In this document: in pieces, positions 44,615 to 52,726 of the stretch
How positions within the stretch are numbered: the first letter of the stretch is position 1
Layout of the letters: each line of letters starts with the position of its first letter
Origin: Desulfuromonas thiophila
GTDB lineage: Bacteria > Desulfobacterota > Desulfuromonadia > Desulfuromonadales > Desulfuromonadaceae
Length of the DNA stretch: 64,000 nucleotides
NCBI RefSeq assembly: GCF_900101955.1
Contig: NZ_FNAQ01000006.1
Coordinates: 1 to 64,000 of the forward strand
Reading direction: 5' to 3'
Position numbers and translations under genes: made by a program
The notes under the pieces: generated by a model
Databases searched by the model: none
Told to the model about the DNA's origin: nothing
What the model saw: only the letters and a program-made list of their open reading frames with translations

Positions 44615-45802
44615 TCAGGGGGCCGTGGGCGGCAGCGTTTCAACAGAGAATTCGCTGAACTCGGCCGGCAGCTGGCTGAACACCAGGGTGAAGGGCAGCG
44701 ACTTGCCCGGTTCGACCGTCACGTTCGACAGGCCGGCGCCGACCCGGTTACTCATCTGTTCGGCAATCTGCTCCTTGCTGGCCTGCTGCAGAGCAGCACG
44801 GTCCAGGGGATTACCGCAATAGGCCTGCTGCTGGGCCAGCACTTCTCCCCGGGGGCCAAGAAGCCGGCCACGGACGCCGATTTCTCCCTGTGGCCGGTTG
44901 TAGGCGTTGGTCACCGTGCCCTGTACGACGAACAGGGTGCCGAGTTGCTGGTGGTCAAGATAGTAGTTTTCGCTCAGGCGAATCTGGAAAGAACCACTGG
45001 GCGCTTCTGGCACCGCCGGTTGGCTCAGCCCCAGCCGCTGGCGGACCTGTTCAATGAGTTGTGGCACGTCGATGCGGGTCTGGTTGACGAACAGATAACC
45101 GGCCGCGCCACCGGCTGCCAGCAGAAGCACTACCAACAGCAGCCACAGCAGGGAGCGCGAGGGTTTTTTGGGCTTGGTGACAGCTGCTGGTGTCATGGTA
45201 GCCGGTCGCTGGGGCGGCGCTGGGGCCGGCTCGGTCGTAAACGGTTGTACTGCTGGCCGGTTGTCGGGCAGATCAAACAGCGGCGGCAGTTTGCTGTCGA
45301 GGGGCTCGAACTCGAAGCGAGCACCTGTGATGCTGGGCGGCGTACTGTCCTCGTCGGCCGGCGGGCTGGCCAGCCGGCTGAAACTGAAGGCCTCTTCCTG
45401 TGGCTCCGCTACCCGAACGGCGGCGGGTTCAGGCGGGGTGGCCGGCTGACTGGCGGCGGCCGGCGCGCTGAAATCAAGTTCTTCGGCCTGATCCCAGAAA
45501 TCCTCCTGTGCCTGCTGTGGTTCTGCGGTCTGGACCTCTGGGGCCGGTGTTGCACTGGCCGGTTGTGGCGGCGGCTGGACGGGCTCGAGCGGCGGCAGGG
45601 TGGCAGCCGTTGTGACCGGCTGGCTGACCGCAGCAACCGCGGCAGGAGGATTGCCAGCGGCCAGGGCCGCGCTGCCCGTCGCCGCCGGACTGACGCTGAA
45701 GGTTTTGTTGCAGCGGACACAGCGCAGTTGTAGTGCCGGGTTCGCCAGCAGAGCGTCGTCAATGGCGTACTGAGTTTCACAGTGGTCACAGGTGATGATC
45801 AT
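44615..45802 (-). CDS. Zinc-ribbon membrane protein (MJ0042/DUF3426)
   Basis: The 395-residue protein begins with an MJ0042-type zinc finger, MIITCDHCETQYAIDDALL and LRCVRCNKTF (two CxxC pairs). A long Pro/Ala-rich linker, a helix at about 206-230 (SLLWLLLVVLLLAAGGAAGY) and a C-terminal DUF3426 domain follow, with VVQGTVTNAYNRPQGEIGVR and QAYCGNPL. The family is common in deltaproteobacteria and thought to act in envelope function, but its role is unknown. It overlaps the hpt stop by four bases. Confidence 0.85.
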   Translation of the reverse strand: MIITCDHCETQYAIDDALLANPALQLRCVRCNKTFSVSPAATGSAALAAGNPPAAVAAVSQPVTTAATLPPLEPVQPPPQPASATPAPEVQTAEPQQAQEDFWDQAEELDFSAPAAASQPATPPEPAAVRVAEPQEEAFSFSRLASPPADEDSTPPSITGARFEFEPLDSKLPPLFDLPDNRPAVQPFTTEPAPAPPQRPATMTPAAVTKPKKPSRSLLWLLLVVLLLAAGGAAGYLFVNQTRIDVPQLIEQVRQRLGLSQPAVPEAPSGSFQIRLSENYYLDHQQLGTLFVVQGTVTNAYNRPQGEIGVRGRLLGPRGEVLAQQQAYCGNPLDRAALQQASKEQIAEQMSNRVGAGLSNVTVEPGKSLPFTLVFSQLPAEFSEFSVETLPPTAP

Positions 45803-46335
45803 GGGTGGGACTCCTTGGCAAGATCCTCCGCTTCCAGACAGTAGATCGCGTCGAGGTTGCGGTATTGTTCGTTGTAATCCATGCCGAAGCCGACGACGAA
45901 GCCCTGCTGCAATTCGATGGCGGCATAGTCGGCGGCTATGGCAACCTGGCGTCGCTCGTACTTGTCGATGAGGACACAGGTACGGATGGAGGCCGGCTGG
46001 TGCTGGCGTAGATGTCTGGAAAGGTGGTGCAGGGTCAGGCCGGTGTCAAGGATGTCGTCGACCAGCAGTATATGGCAGTCACGCAACTGTTCGTCGAGAT
46101 CCAGCAGGATGCGGGGGCAGCCGCTGGAGGCCGTTTCGGCGCCATAGCTGCAGACCCGCATGAATTCGAGCCGTACCGGACAGGTCAGGTGGCGGCACAG
46201 GTCGGCGGCGAACAACTGGGCGCCTTTGAGCAGCACCACCAGGACGACGGGACGCTCACCGTAATCGCGGTTGATGCGCGCAGCCAGCTGCCCGATCCGC
46301 CGGGCGATAACCTCTTTGGAGAACAGCAGCTTCAT
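45799..46335 (-). CDS. hpt: Hypoxanthine phosphoribosyltransferase
   Basis: The 178-residue purine-salvage enzyme has the PRPP-binding motif HILLVDDILDTGLTL (VDDILDTG) and VVLVVLLKGAQLFAADLCRHL near the N-terminus. C-terminal elements are FVVGFGMDYNEQYRNL. It recycles hypoxanthine or guanine. It is divergent from the DUF1573 selenoprotein gene, 95 bp away. Confidence 0.93.
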   Translation of the reverse strand: MKLLFSKEVIARRIGQLAARINRDYGERPVVLVVLLKGAQLFAADLCRHLTCPVRLEFMRVCSYGAETASSGCPRILLDLDEQLRDCHILLVDDILDTGLTLHHLSRHLRQHQPASIRTCVLIDKYERRQVAIAADYAAIELQQGFVVGFGMDYNEQYRNLDAIYCLEAEDLAKESHP

Positions 46336-46430
46336 GGTAAAACATCCCGAGATTGCGGTAAGAATGTATCCTATAACAAGAAGCCGGTTTTGTTGTCAAT
46401 TTATCTGCAAAGCAAAGGAGAAAGGCCAGG

Positions 46431-47237
46431 ATGAAACCACGCATGATGGCGGCTCTGTTCGGCCTGCTGCTGGCGAGCCCCCTGTGGGCGGCGCCGGTGG
46501 CCCGGTTCGACAGCAATCGCATCGATTGGGGCACGGTGTACGAGGGACAGGTGGTGGAGCAGCGCTTTGTGCTGCACAACGACGGTGATGACCCCCTGCA
46601 GATCGGCCGTATCCGCAGTGGCTGAGGCTGTGCCGCGGCACTGGTCAGTGCCGCTGAGGTTGCGCCCGGTGAGCAGACTGAAATTCTGATGCGATTCAAT
46701 TCGGCCCATTATCGTGGGCAGATCATCAAGCGGGCGGTGGTGGAAACCAACGATCCGCGACAAACGGAAGTTCCTTTGATTCTTAAGGCCTATGTGACGC
46801 GAGAGGTGCAACTGGAACCCATGCAGCTGCGCTGGCAGGCGCTACCGGCCGGGCAGGTCAGCCAGACACGTCTGCGCCTGACCAATCACGCTGATCAGCC
46901 GTTGCAGTTGCTGGCCCTGACGAGCACCTCGCCAGCGGTGCGGTTGCAGGCGCAGGACGGCCGGGATCAGCTGGCTCCTGGCGAGACCCTGGATCTGCTG
47001 GTGCAGGTGGAGGCCGGGCCGACCGAAGGCCTGCTGCATGCGCAGTTGGCGGTCGAGGTGGCGGGGGTGCAGCAGCGCTGCCTGCGGGTGCCATTGCATG
47101 CCCGGGTGGTGCTGCCGGAACCCGAGCCCGAGGAGGTGCCCGGACCCATGGCTGAAGCGGCGACTTCGGTTCTTGTGCCGCCTGCGACGACGGCGGCGCC
47201 GCAGGAAGACCAGGCCGCTGAGGCCAGCAGCCTTTGA
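46431..47237 (+). CDS. DUF1573 family protein read through an in-frame TGA (predicted selenoprotein)
   Basis: One open frame of 268 codons runs from ATG 46431 (AAGGAG upstream) to 47235-47237, broken only by TGA at 46623-46625 (codon 65). The first part has a signal peptide (LFGLLLASPLWAAP). DUF1573 features follow: WGTVYEGQ, VVEQRFVLHNDGDDPLQIG, then IRSG-TGA-GCAALVS, then VAPGEQTEILMRFNS and VETNDPRQTEVPLILK. Family members normally have SCGCT here, so TGA replaces the first Cys and gives Sec-Gly-Cys. A second domain of similar fold and an acidic Pro-rich tail follow. A SECIS-like hairpin with a GGTC loop sits at 46635-46654. A possible -10 TATAAC is at 46372-46377. DUF1573 is an Ig-like exported family of unknown function. 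If not recoded, this would be a nonsense-mutated pseudogene. Confidence 0.85.
46626..46654 (+). promoter_or_regulatory. SECIS-like element (selenocysteine insertion)
   Basis: After the TGA come 17 bases and then GGTC (46643-46646), which caps a perfect 8-bp stem: GCGGCACT (46635-46642) with AGTGCCGC (46647-46654). In the E. coli fdhF SECIS a GGUC apical loop, about 18 bases after UGA, is what SelB recognises. No T-run follows, so it is not a terminator. Confidence 0.8.
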
Positions 47238-47333
47238 TTTATAGAAAGCCGTGGCCGTCCTTATCCCCGCCCTTATCTCTTTGGGGTTGATGGGGTGGAG
47301 AACCTCCCGCTACGACAGAGTCAATAGAATAGC

Positions 47334-47378
47334 GCCAGCAGGCGTCGCCGGAATCGCGGCGCGCTTGCTGGCTTTTTT
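47334..47378. terminator. Terminator after the DUF1573 gene
   Basis: An 11-bp stem with one wobble pair (47334-47344 with 47362-47372) encloses a further GC-rich inner hairpin and is followed by six T. The MFS gene ends at 47377, inside the T-run, so the two convergent genes share this hairpin. Confidence 0.75.
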
Positions 47379-48588
47379 AATCGCAGCGGCGTAGCAACCG
47401 GCCCAACAGCAGGCAGCTGCCCGTGGCCAACATCAGTTGCAGCAGAATCAGTCCAATGACACCCGGCCAATGCCAGCGCGCGAAAAACATCCCGCCAAGG
47501 GTGCCGGCGATGCTTGATCCCAGATAGTAGAACAGCAGATAGAGGGCCGATGCCTGAGCGCGGGCATTGCCGGCCAGTTGACCGACCCAGGTGGAGGCGG
47601 TGGTGTGGGCGCCAAAGAACCCGATGGTCAGAACGATGATGCCGGCCGCCACCAGGGGGAGAGGCCGGGCCAGGGTCGCCAGGGCACCAAGGGCCATCAG
47701 CAGCAGGGCAGCGTACAGCAGGGCAGCGCGGCCCCAACGGTCACCGAGACGGCCGATCTGGCGTGAACCAAAGGCGCCGAAGGCGTAAGACACAAAGATC
47801 AGGGCCACCTGCGACTGACTCAGGTTGAAGGGGGGTGCCAGCAGTCGGAAGCTGATGTAGTTGTACAGGCAGATAAAGGCTCCCATGCAGCAGAAAGCCA
47901 GTACGAACAGGCACAGCAGTGGCAGTTGACGCAGATGGCTCAGCAGTGAGCGACTTAAGGGGCCGATGGCCAGCGCCCGGCGGCAAAAACGTCGCGATGG
48001 CGGCAGCAGCCACCAGAATGCCAGGGTCAGCAACAGGCCAATCAGGCCGATGACGGCTACCGCTTCGCGCCAGGGCAGCCAGTCAGCCAACCAAGCGGTG
48101 AGAATGCGACCGGTCATGCCGCCGATGGCGTTGCCGGCAATGTAGAGGCCCATGGCGCCGCCCACTACGGCAGGGGCCATTTCCTCGCTCAGGTAGGCCA
48201 TGGCGATGGCCGGAATGCCGGCCAGCACCAGCCCTTGCAGCAGCCGCAGGGTCAACAATCCGGCCAGAGACGGCAGCCACAGGCAGGCCAGCGCCATCAG
48301 CGATGCCAGCAGCATGGCTGTACCGATCAGGCGGCGCCGGCCGAGGGCGTCCGACAGGCTGCCGGCGACGGGCAATGCTGCTGCCAGGGCCAGGGTGGTG
48401 AGCGACAGACTCAGACTGGCACGCGCGGGGGAAATGGCAAATTCTGCTACCAGGTTGGGCAGCAGCGGCTGCAGGCAGTAGAGGCTGGAAAAGGTGACGA
48501 AGCCGGCAAAAAACAAGGCCAGATTGGCGCGCCAGTAGTCCGGGCTGGAACGGTGGATGTGGGGTGACGGGCTGGTAGCCGGTGTCAT
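47377..48588 (-). CDS. MFS transporter
   Basis: The 403-residue protein has twelve helices. Loop 2-3 motif GSLSDALGRRRLIGTAML matches the major-facilitator G-X3-D-X2-G-R-R/K pattern, with the second copy GRLGDRWGRAALLYAALL. The first helix FFAGFVTFSSLYCLQPLLPN resembles the YnfM/bicyclomycin-like group. The substrate is unknown. The ATG at 48588 gives a normal N-terminus; the longer frame upstream is not conserved. Confidence 0.85.
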   Translation of the reverse strand: MTPATSPSPHIHRSSPDYWRANLALFFAGFVTFSSLYCLQPLLPNLVAEFAISPARASLSLSLTTLALAAALPVAGSLSDALGRRRLIGTAMLLASLMALACLWLPSLAGLLTLRLLQGLVLAGIPAIAMAYLSEEMAPAVVGGAMGLYIAGNAIGGMTGRILTAWLADWLPWREAVAVIGLIGLLLTLAFWWLLPPSRRFCRRALAIGPLSRSLLSHLRQLPLLCLFVLAFCCMGAFICLYNYISFRLLAPPFNLSQSQVALIFVSYAFGAFGSRQIGRLGDRWGRAALLYAALLLMALGALATLARPLPLVAAGIIVLTIGFFGAHTTASTWVGQLAGNARAQASALYLLFYYLGSSIAGTLGGMFFARWHWPGVIGLILLQLMLATGSCLLLGRLLRRCD

Positions 48589-48621
48589 GACAGATTCCCG
48601 GAATTGGCAGCAGACAACAGA

Positions 48622-48650
48622 ACAGGCCGATCCGGCGGGGATCGGCCTGT
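48622..48650 (-). terminator. Hairpin downstream of fliW (possible flagellar operon terminator)
   Basis: A 12-bp perfect stem (48622-48633 with 48639-48650, ACAGGCCGATCC/GGATCGGCCTGT) with loop GGCGG lies about 55 bases after the fliW stop. The T-tract on the minus strand is weak, so its strength is uncertain. Confidence 0.4.
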
Positions 48651-48706
48651 GACAGGGTAGGGCGTTATGGCGCTGCTGACCAGCAAAAAGCTGGCACACT
48701 TCCGGT

Positions 48707-49171
48707 TCAGGCGCTGGCGCTGGCTGCCTGCTGTGGTGGCGTGGCGGGCTGCACCACCGGCAGCGGCGTCTGGATGCTGTAACCACTGTTTTCCAGAATC
48801 ACCTGCAGGGCGCGGTTGGTGCGCGCCGCGAACAGAATCGGTGCCGCCAGGTTCAGGGTGATGCGGCGGTCGGGATGTACGGTCACCACCACCAGGTTGA
48901 AGCAGGGTTCGTCGGCTTCAATCCCGAGAATGGCCCGTTCATGAGCCTCGGGCACCACCTTGTAGTCCAGAAAAAAGTTGGTCGGATCGGTCAGGACTAG
49001 GGCCACCTGGGCATCCTCGACGCTTTGAATCCAGAACAGAGGACCTTCCTTGCTGTTGGGCATGACGACGAATTCGCGCAGTTCCTCAAAGCCGATCAGT
49101 CCCTGCGGAAAGGTCAGCACCTGTTGCGGGTCGTACGCGATTTCACCAAAGCGGCTGTCGATGGTTTTCAT
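48707..49171 (-). CDS. fliW: Flagellar assembly factor FliW
   Basis: The 154-residue protein starts MKTIDSRFGEIAYDPQQVL and has FPQGLIGFEELREFVV and ADEPCFNLVVVTV, typical of FliW. FliW binds CsrA and releases it when flagellin is available, coupling flagellin translation to assembly. It overlaps the csrA stop by four bases, the usual arrangement. The C-terminal Pro/Gln-rich tail is longer than usual. Confidence 0.92.
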   Translation of the reverse strand: MKTIDSRFGEIAYDPQQVLTFPQGLIGFEELREFVVMPNSKEGPLFWIQSVEDAQVALVLTDPTNFFLDYKVVPEAHERAILGIEADEPCFNLVVVTVHPDRRITLNLAAPILFAARTNRALQVILENSGYSIQTPLPVVQPATPPQQAASASA

Positions 49172-49413
49172 TTCTCCTCCGGTTCAGGTGGCGATACAGG
49201 CGTGCCCAGCAGATCGAGATCGGCGAGGGCCCAGCTGGTGGCGGCGCGGTTCTCCTGCTGGATGTGGTCGTAGAGTTCCTGACGGTAAATTTTTTTGTGG
49301 CGCGGGGCGTCAATGCCCAGACGCACGGTATTGCCCTTGATCTCGACGATCTGCAGGCGGATATCCTCGCCGATCAGAATGCCTTCGCCGAGCTTGCGTG
49401 TCAGTACCAGCAT
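49168..49413 (-). CDS. csrA: Carbon storage regulator CsrA
   Basis: The 81-residue RNA-binding protein starts MLVLTRKLGEGILIGEDIRL and has GNTVRLGIDAPRHKKIYRQE, the conserved CsrA core. The tail (about 20 residues) is longer than in E. coli, as in FliW-partnered CsrA. It binds GGA motifs in mRNAs, classically the flagellin mRNA. A repeat (copy C) lies between it and flgL. Confidence 0.94.
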   Translation of the reverse strand: MLVLTRKLGEGILIGEDIRLQIVEIKGNTVRLGIDAPRHKKIYRQELYDHIQQENRAATSWALADLDLLGTPVSPPEPEEK

Positions 49414-49438
49414 GAGGGCTCCCGTCGCTGATGTTTAG

Positions 49439-49594
49439 AGCAGGAAGTTGAAAAAGTCCCCTCCGGGGTTTTTCAACGACGCAAGCCGAAAATGCGATTT
49501 CCGTCTTGCTCACAAAATCAATCCATTACGGAGCAATGATTGATTTTGGTCGCCCATCCATGGGCTCCGGCAGGCTGTGTTTCAACAGCCAGCT
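49439..49594. repeat. MITE-like repeat, copy C (between flgL and csrA)
   Basis: The element matches copy B closely through AAAAAGTCCCCTCCGGGG, TTTTTCAACGACGCAAGCCG and the central palindrome, but its ends differ (AGCAGGAAGTTGAAAAA and TTTCAACAGCCAGCT). The right end overlaps the last two bases of the flgL stop codon at 49593-49595. It therefore sits inside the flagellar operon, separating flgL from csrA by 179 bp. Confidence 0.85.
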
Positions 49595-50984
49595 AGAGAT
49601 AGTCCATGATGGAGAGTTTGGATACCTGGCCGGTCACCTTTAAAGCGCCTTCGAAAGCGGTTTCGGTCTGGAGGATTTCGGTCAGCACATCGATCATGTC
49701 AACGTCCTCATAGCGGGACAGAATCTGTTCCAGATCGATCTGCACGCCTTCGAGATGACTTTTGGCGGTTTCCAGCCGGGCGGCGTTGTTGCCCATGCGG
49801 CCGCGGGCGCTACGGCTTTGATCGGCGGCCGCTTCGAGTTCGGGCAGCAGGTCGGCCAGCGCAGGAACCAGTCGCAGTTGCAGCGGATTGTCGTCGGCAT
49901 CAAGCAGGGAAACCGTGGCCGGGCTGGTCAGGGGATCGCCATCGTCATCGTAAGGAATAACCGGCTTTCCGGCGTTGTCAAATGCCGGAATGCTGCCGTC
50001 GCCATGCAAATACATGGGCTGGTCAAGAGCGGCAGCGTCAAGGGGGTCGCCATTGAAATCGCTGGTTGTGCCGGGAGGAAACTTGGCGTTGTACGCCGCA
50101 ATGCTCAGCGGTTGCCCGTCCAGCCCCAATACTGGCTGCAGGTTGATGGGCTGGCCGGCGGAGGTCGTGAGCGTGACGGTGGCGCCTGTTGTCTGGTCAA
50201 TGATCGGATCACCAAGGGCGTCCAGCGCGATGGGGGTTTTGGCCGGGAGAGGGTTTCCCAGGGCATCGAGGTGGGTTGTCCCGTCAGCGCTGCCAAGATT
50301 CCCGTTCGGCAGCGCTGTGCTGCCACTGTAGACCTGGCCCGCCTCGCCGCGCAGGGCGCGTTCCAGATCGGTCAGCAGGGCGAACAGATCCTGGCCGGTC
50401 TGTTCCATTACGCCGTCGTTGTTGGTGTCGCGCAGACCCTGGAACACCTCGCTGCCTGCCAGGTTGGTCTGGATGTATTCGCCTGGCGAGGCTTCCAGCC
50501 GCTTGATATGGTTGTCACCGGCGTAATTCACCAGGTCACCGTCCGCGACAAAAGGAGCGGTGTCTTCTTCAAAGCCGGCGAAGATGTACTGACCGCCGAC
50601 CTGGGCGTTGGCGACGCTGAACATCTCGGTTTTGATATAGCTGATCTGGTCGGCCAGGGTCTGCTTGTCCTGGTCGCTGAGAGAACCGTTGATGCCGTTG
50701 ATGGCCACTTCCTTGGCGCTGACCAGCAGGTTTTCCACCTGATCAAGGTAGCTGTCCTGATTGTCGAGGCGGTCGACGGCGGTGGACAGGGAGCTGATGA
50801 AGCGATCATTGGCGCGAATCTGGCTGCGGGCCGACAGCACCGGCCGGATGGCGGCGGGATCGTCCGACGGCCGCAGCAGCTTTTTGCCGGTGGCGGCCTG
50901 GTTGCGCAGATCTTCCAGGCTGCTGGTGAGCCGGCCAAGCTCGGCATTCAGACTGCGGTAGGTGGTGGAGAGGGTCGATTTCAT
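49593..50984 (-). CDS. flgL: Flagellar hook-associated protein 3 (HAP3)
   Basis: The 463-residue protein starts MKSTLSTTYRSLNAELGRLT and has the flagellin-like N-terminal helices (GKKLLRPSDDPAAI) and C-terminal helices (SRYEDVDMIDVLTEILQTE, then AFEGALKVTGQV). It forms the hook-filament junction with FlgK. It is longer than usual (about 300), because an insert at about 215-375 contains LDALGNP/LDALGDP repeats and Asp-rich stretches such as DTNNDGVMEQ and PYDDDGDPL. The stop touches repeat copy C. Confidence 0.9.
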   Translation of the reverse strand: MKSTLSTTYRSLNAELGRLTSSLEDLRNQAATGKKLLRPSDDPAAIRPVLSARSQIRANDRFISSLSTAVDRLDNQDSYLDQVENLLVSAKEVAINGINGSLSDQDKQTLADQISYIKTEMFSVANAQVGGQYIFAGFEEDTAPFVADGDLVNYAGDNHIKRLEASPGEYIQTNLAGSEVFQGLRDTNNDGVMEQTGQDLFALLTDLERALRGEAGQVYSGSTALPNGNLGSADGTTHLDALGNPLPAKTPIALDALGDPIIDQTTGATVTLTTSAGQPINLQPVLGLDGQPLSIAAYNAKFPPGTTSDFNGDPLDAAALDQPMYLHGDGSIPAFDNAGKPVIPYDDDGDPLTSPATVSLLDADDNPLQLRLVPALADLLPELEAAADQSRSARGRMGNNAARLETAKSHLEGVQIDLEQILSRYEDVDMIDVLTEILQTETAFEGALKVTGQVSKLSIMDYL

Positions 50985-51034
50985 GGTGAAAGCCTCCCGG
51001 CGCTAGAGTGCGGCTGCGGGCTGGGGGAAATGTT

Positions 51035-52726
51035 TTATTGTTTGATGGTCAGCACCGTTGCCATCATCTCATCGACGGTGGAAAGGAGCTTGGCCGAGGC
51101 TTCGAAGCCGCGCTGGTACTTGATCAGGGCAATCATCTCCTCTTCCAGCGAAACCCCCACCTTGGCGTCGCGCAGGTTCTGCAACTGGGTCAGGGCGTCC
51201 TGCGAACCGGTCTGGGCCAGGCGGTTCTGACTGGCTTCAACACCGACGCGGGCGGCCATTTTGCCGTAGAAGCTGACGAAGGTGTCCTCGCCGTTGACGG
51301 CTTTTTCATCCTTCAGTGCGGCGATGGCCAGAGCATTGGTATTGTCGCCGGGGGCGCTGCTGCTGCCGGCCGCCACCTGACTGGGGTTCTGCAGTGCCAT
51401 GGCCATCAGGTTGGCCATGCTGGGCATGGAGAATTCGGGCACGGACGCGCCGCCGGTCGTTCCCAGGGCGGACAGATCAACCTGCACGCTCAAGGGGCTG
51501 TTGTTGGCCAGATCGTATGCTGGCGTCAGCACCAGGGCATAGCCGCCATCACCCTGCTGGCTGGTGGTCGCCGTCAGGTCTGCGCCAGTTGCTGAATTGA
51601 TCGCACTTGCCAGCTCGTCCAGGCTGTAGGGGCCGCTGGCGGGATCAAGCGTGAAGCTGTGGTCTTCCCCCCCGACCTGCAGTGCGATGGTGCCGCCAGT
51701 AAAATAATCGCTGGTGGCTGAGGCGTAACCCTGGCTGGTGTGGTTGCCGGGGTTCTGGAAAAAGGGGATACCCGTCGAGCCGTCGAGTCCCGTACCCTGT
51801 TCGTGCCGGCTGTTGACCTGCTGCACCAGCTGGTAGGCCGTCTTGTTGAGGTCTTGCTGCAGCTCCGGCACGAATTGGTCGCGGATTTCCAGCAGGCCGG
51901 CGAATTTGCCGCCAAGGTTGCGGCCGCTGACATCAAAACGGGAATTGCCGATAGCCAGTTCCAGCTTAAGATCATCACCCTGCACCACCGCTTCGAGTTG
52001 CAGGGCGGTGCCGCTTTGTACCAGGGGCAAGCCCCCGGGCAGCTGGACGTTGATGGCACCGGCAGCGTCGGGGAACGACTGCACTCCCAGACTGTAGGTC
52101 AACTCCTGCAGCAGCAGATCGCGCTGGTCACGGAAGCTGTTGGCGGTCTGGCCGGTGCTTTCCAGATTCTGAATGCGCTGGTTGAGGTCGGCGATCTGGG
52201 TCAGCTTCAGGTTCACCGCGTCCAGTTCTGAACGCACCGTGTCGTTGATGTTGTTCTGGACGTTCTCCAGATCGCGGGCGATGGTGTTGAATTCGGCAGC
52301 GAGCAGCTCGCCGCGCTGAATCACGATATCGCGTTCGACCTGGCCGCTGGGATTGGTCGAAAGCTCCTGCCAGGCGTCGAAGAAACGGTCGATTTCCGTT
52401 GCCAGGTTCTCATCGCCAACGCTGAAGATGCGTTCCAGCTCGGCCAGAGGGGTCGATTTGGCGTCTTCGCTGCCGAGTTGCTGGTTCTTGTCAAGCAGTT
52501 GCTCGCTGACGAAGACATCGTAATCGCGCACCACGCCACTGACCTTGACGCCCTGACCGATAAAGAAGTCTCCGAAATTCAGCGATGGAAAATCACTGAA
52601 TACCGGCTTCTGGCGCGAGTAGCCTTCGGTGTTGACGTTGGAGATGTTATTGCCGGTAATCTCAATGGATTTCTGGTTGGTAAACAGACTGGTCTTACCG
52701 GCATTAAGGGCAGCGGCGAGTCCCAT
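51035..52726 (-). CDS. flgK: Flagellar hook-associated protein 1 (HAP1)
   Basis: The 563-residue protein starts MGLAAALNAGKTSLFTNQKS with the FlgK/FlgE N-terminal SIEITGNNISNVNTEGYSRQ motif and ends with the conserved RGFEASAKLLSTVDEMMATV. FlgK and FlgL form the junction between hook and filament. The ATG at 52726 overlaps the flgN stop by one base and has GGGAGGA upstream; a longer frame upstream is not conserved. Confidence 0.93.
   Translation of the reverse strand: MGLAAALNAGKTSLFTNQKSIEITGNNISNVNTEGYSRQKPVFSDFPSLNFGDFFIGQGVKVSGVVRDYDVFVSEQLLDKNQQLGSEDAKSTPLAELERIFSVGDENLATEIDRFFDAWQELSTNPSGQVERDIVIQRGELLAAEFNTIARDLENVQNNINDTVRSELDAVNLKLTQIADLNQRIQNLESTGQTANSFRDQRDLLLQELTYSLGVQSFPDAAGAINVQLPGGLPLVQSGTALQLEAVVQGDDLKLELAIGNSRFDVSGRNLGGKFAGLLEIRDQFVPELQQDLNKTAYQLVQQVNSRHEQGTGLDGSTGIPFFQNPGNHTSQGYASATSDYFTGGTIALQVGGEDHSFTLDPASGPYSLDELASAINSATGADLTATTSQQGDGGYALVLTPAYDLANNSPLSVQVDLSALGTTGGASVPEFSMPSMANLMAMALQNPSQVAAGSSSAPGDNTNALAIAALKDEKAVNGEDTFVSFYGKMAARVGVEASQNRLAQTGSQDALTQLQNLRDAKVGVSLEEEMIALIKYQRGFEASAKLLSTVDEMMATVLTIKQ

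Noticed and set aside
46431-46625. DUF1573 gene as a nonsense-mutated pseudogene
   Set aside because: Only one defect, at the exact Cys column, with a GGTC-loop hairpin at SECIS distance and no decay after the TGA; still to be tested experimentally.
46689-47237. Independent gene starting at the ATG at 46689
   Set aside because: No ribosome site, no signal peptide, and it removes half of the first DUF1573 domain; it is the same frame as 46431 beyond the TGA.
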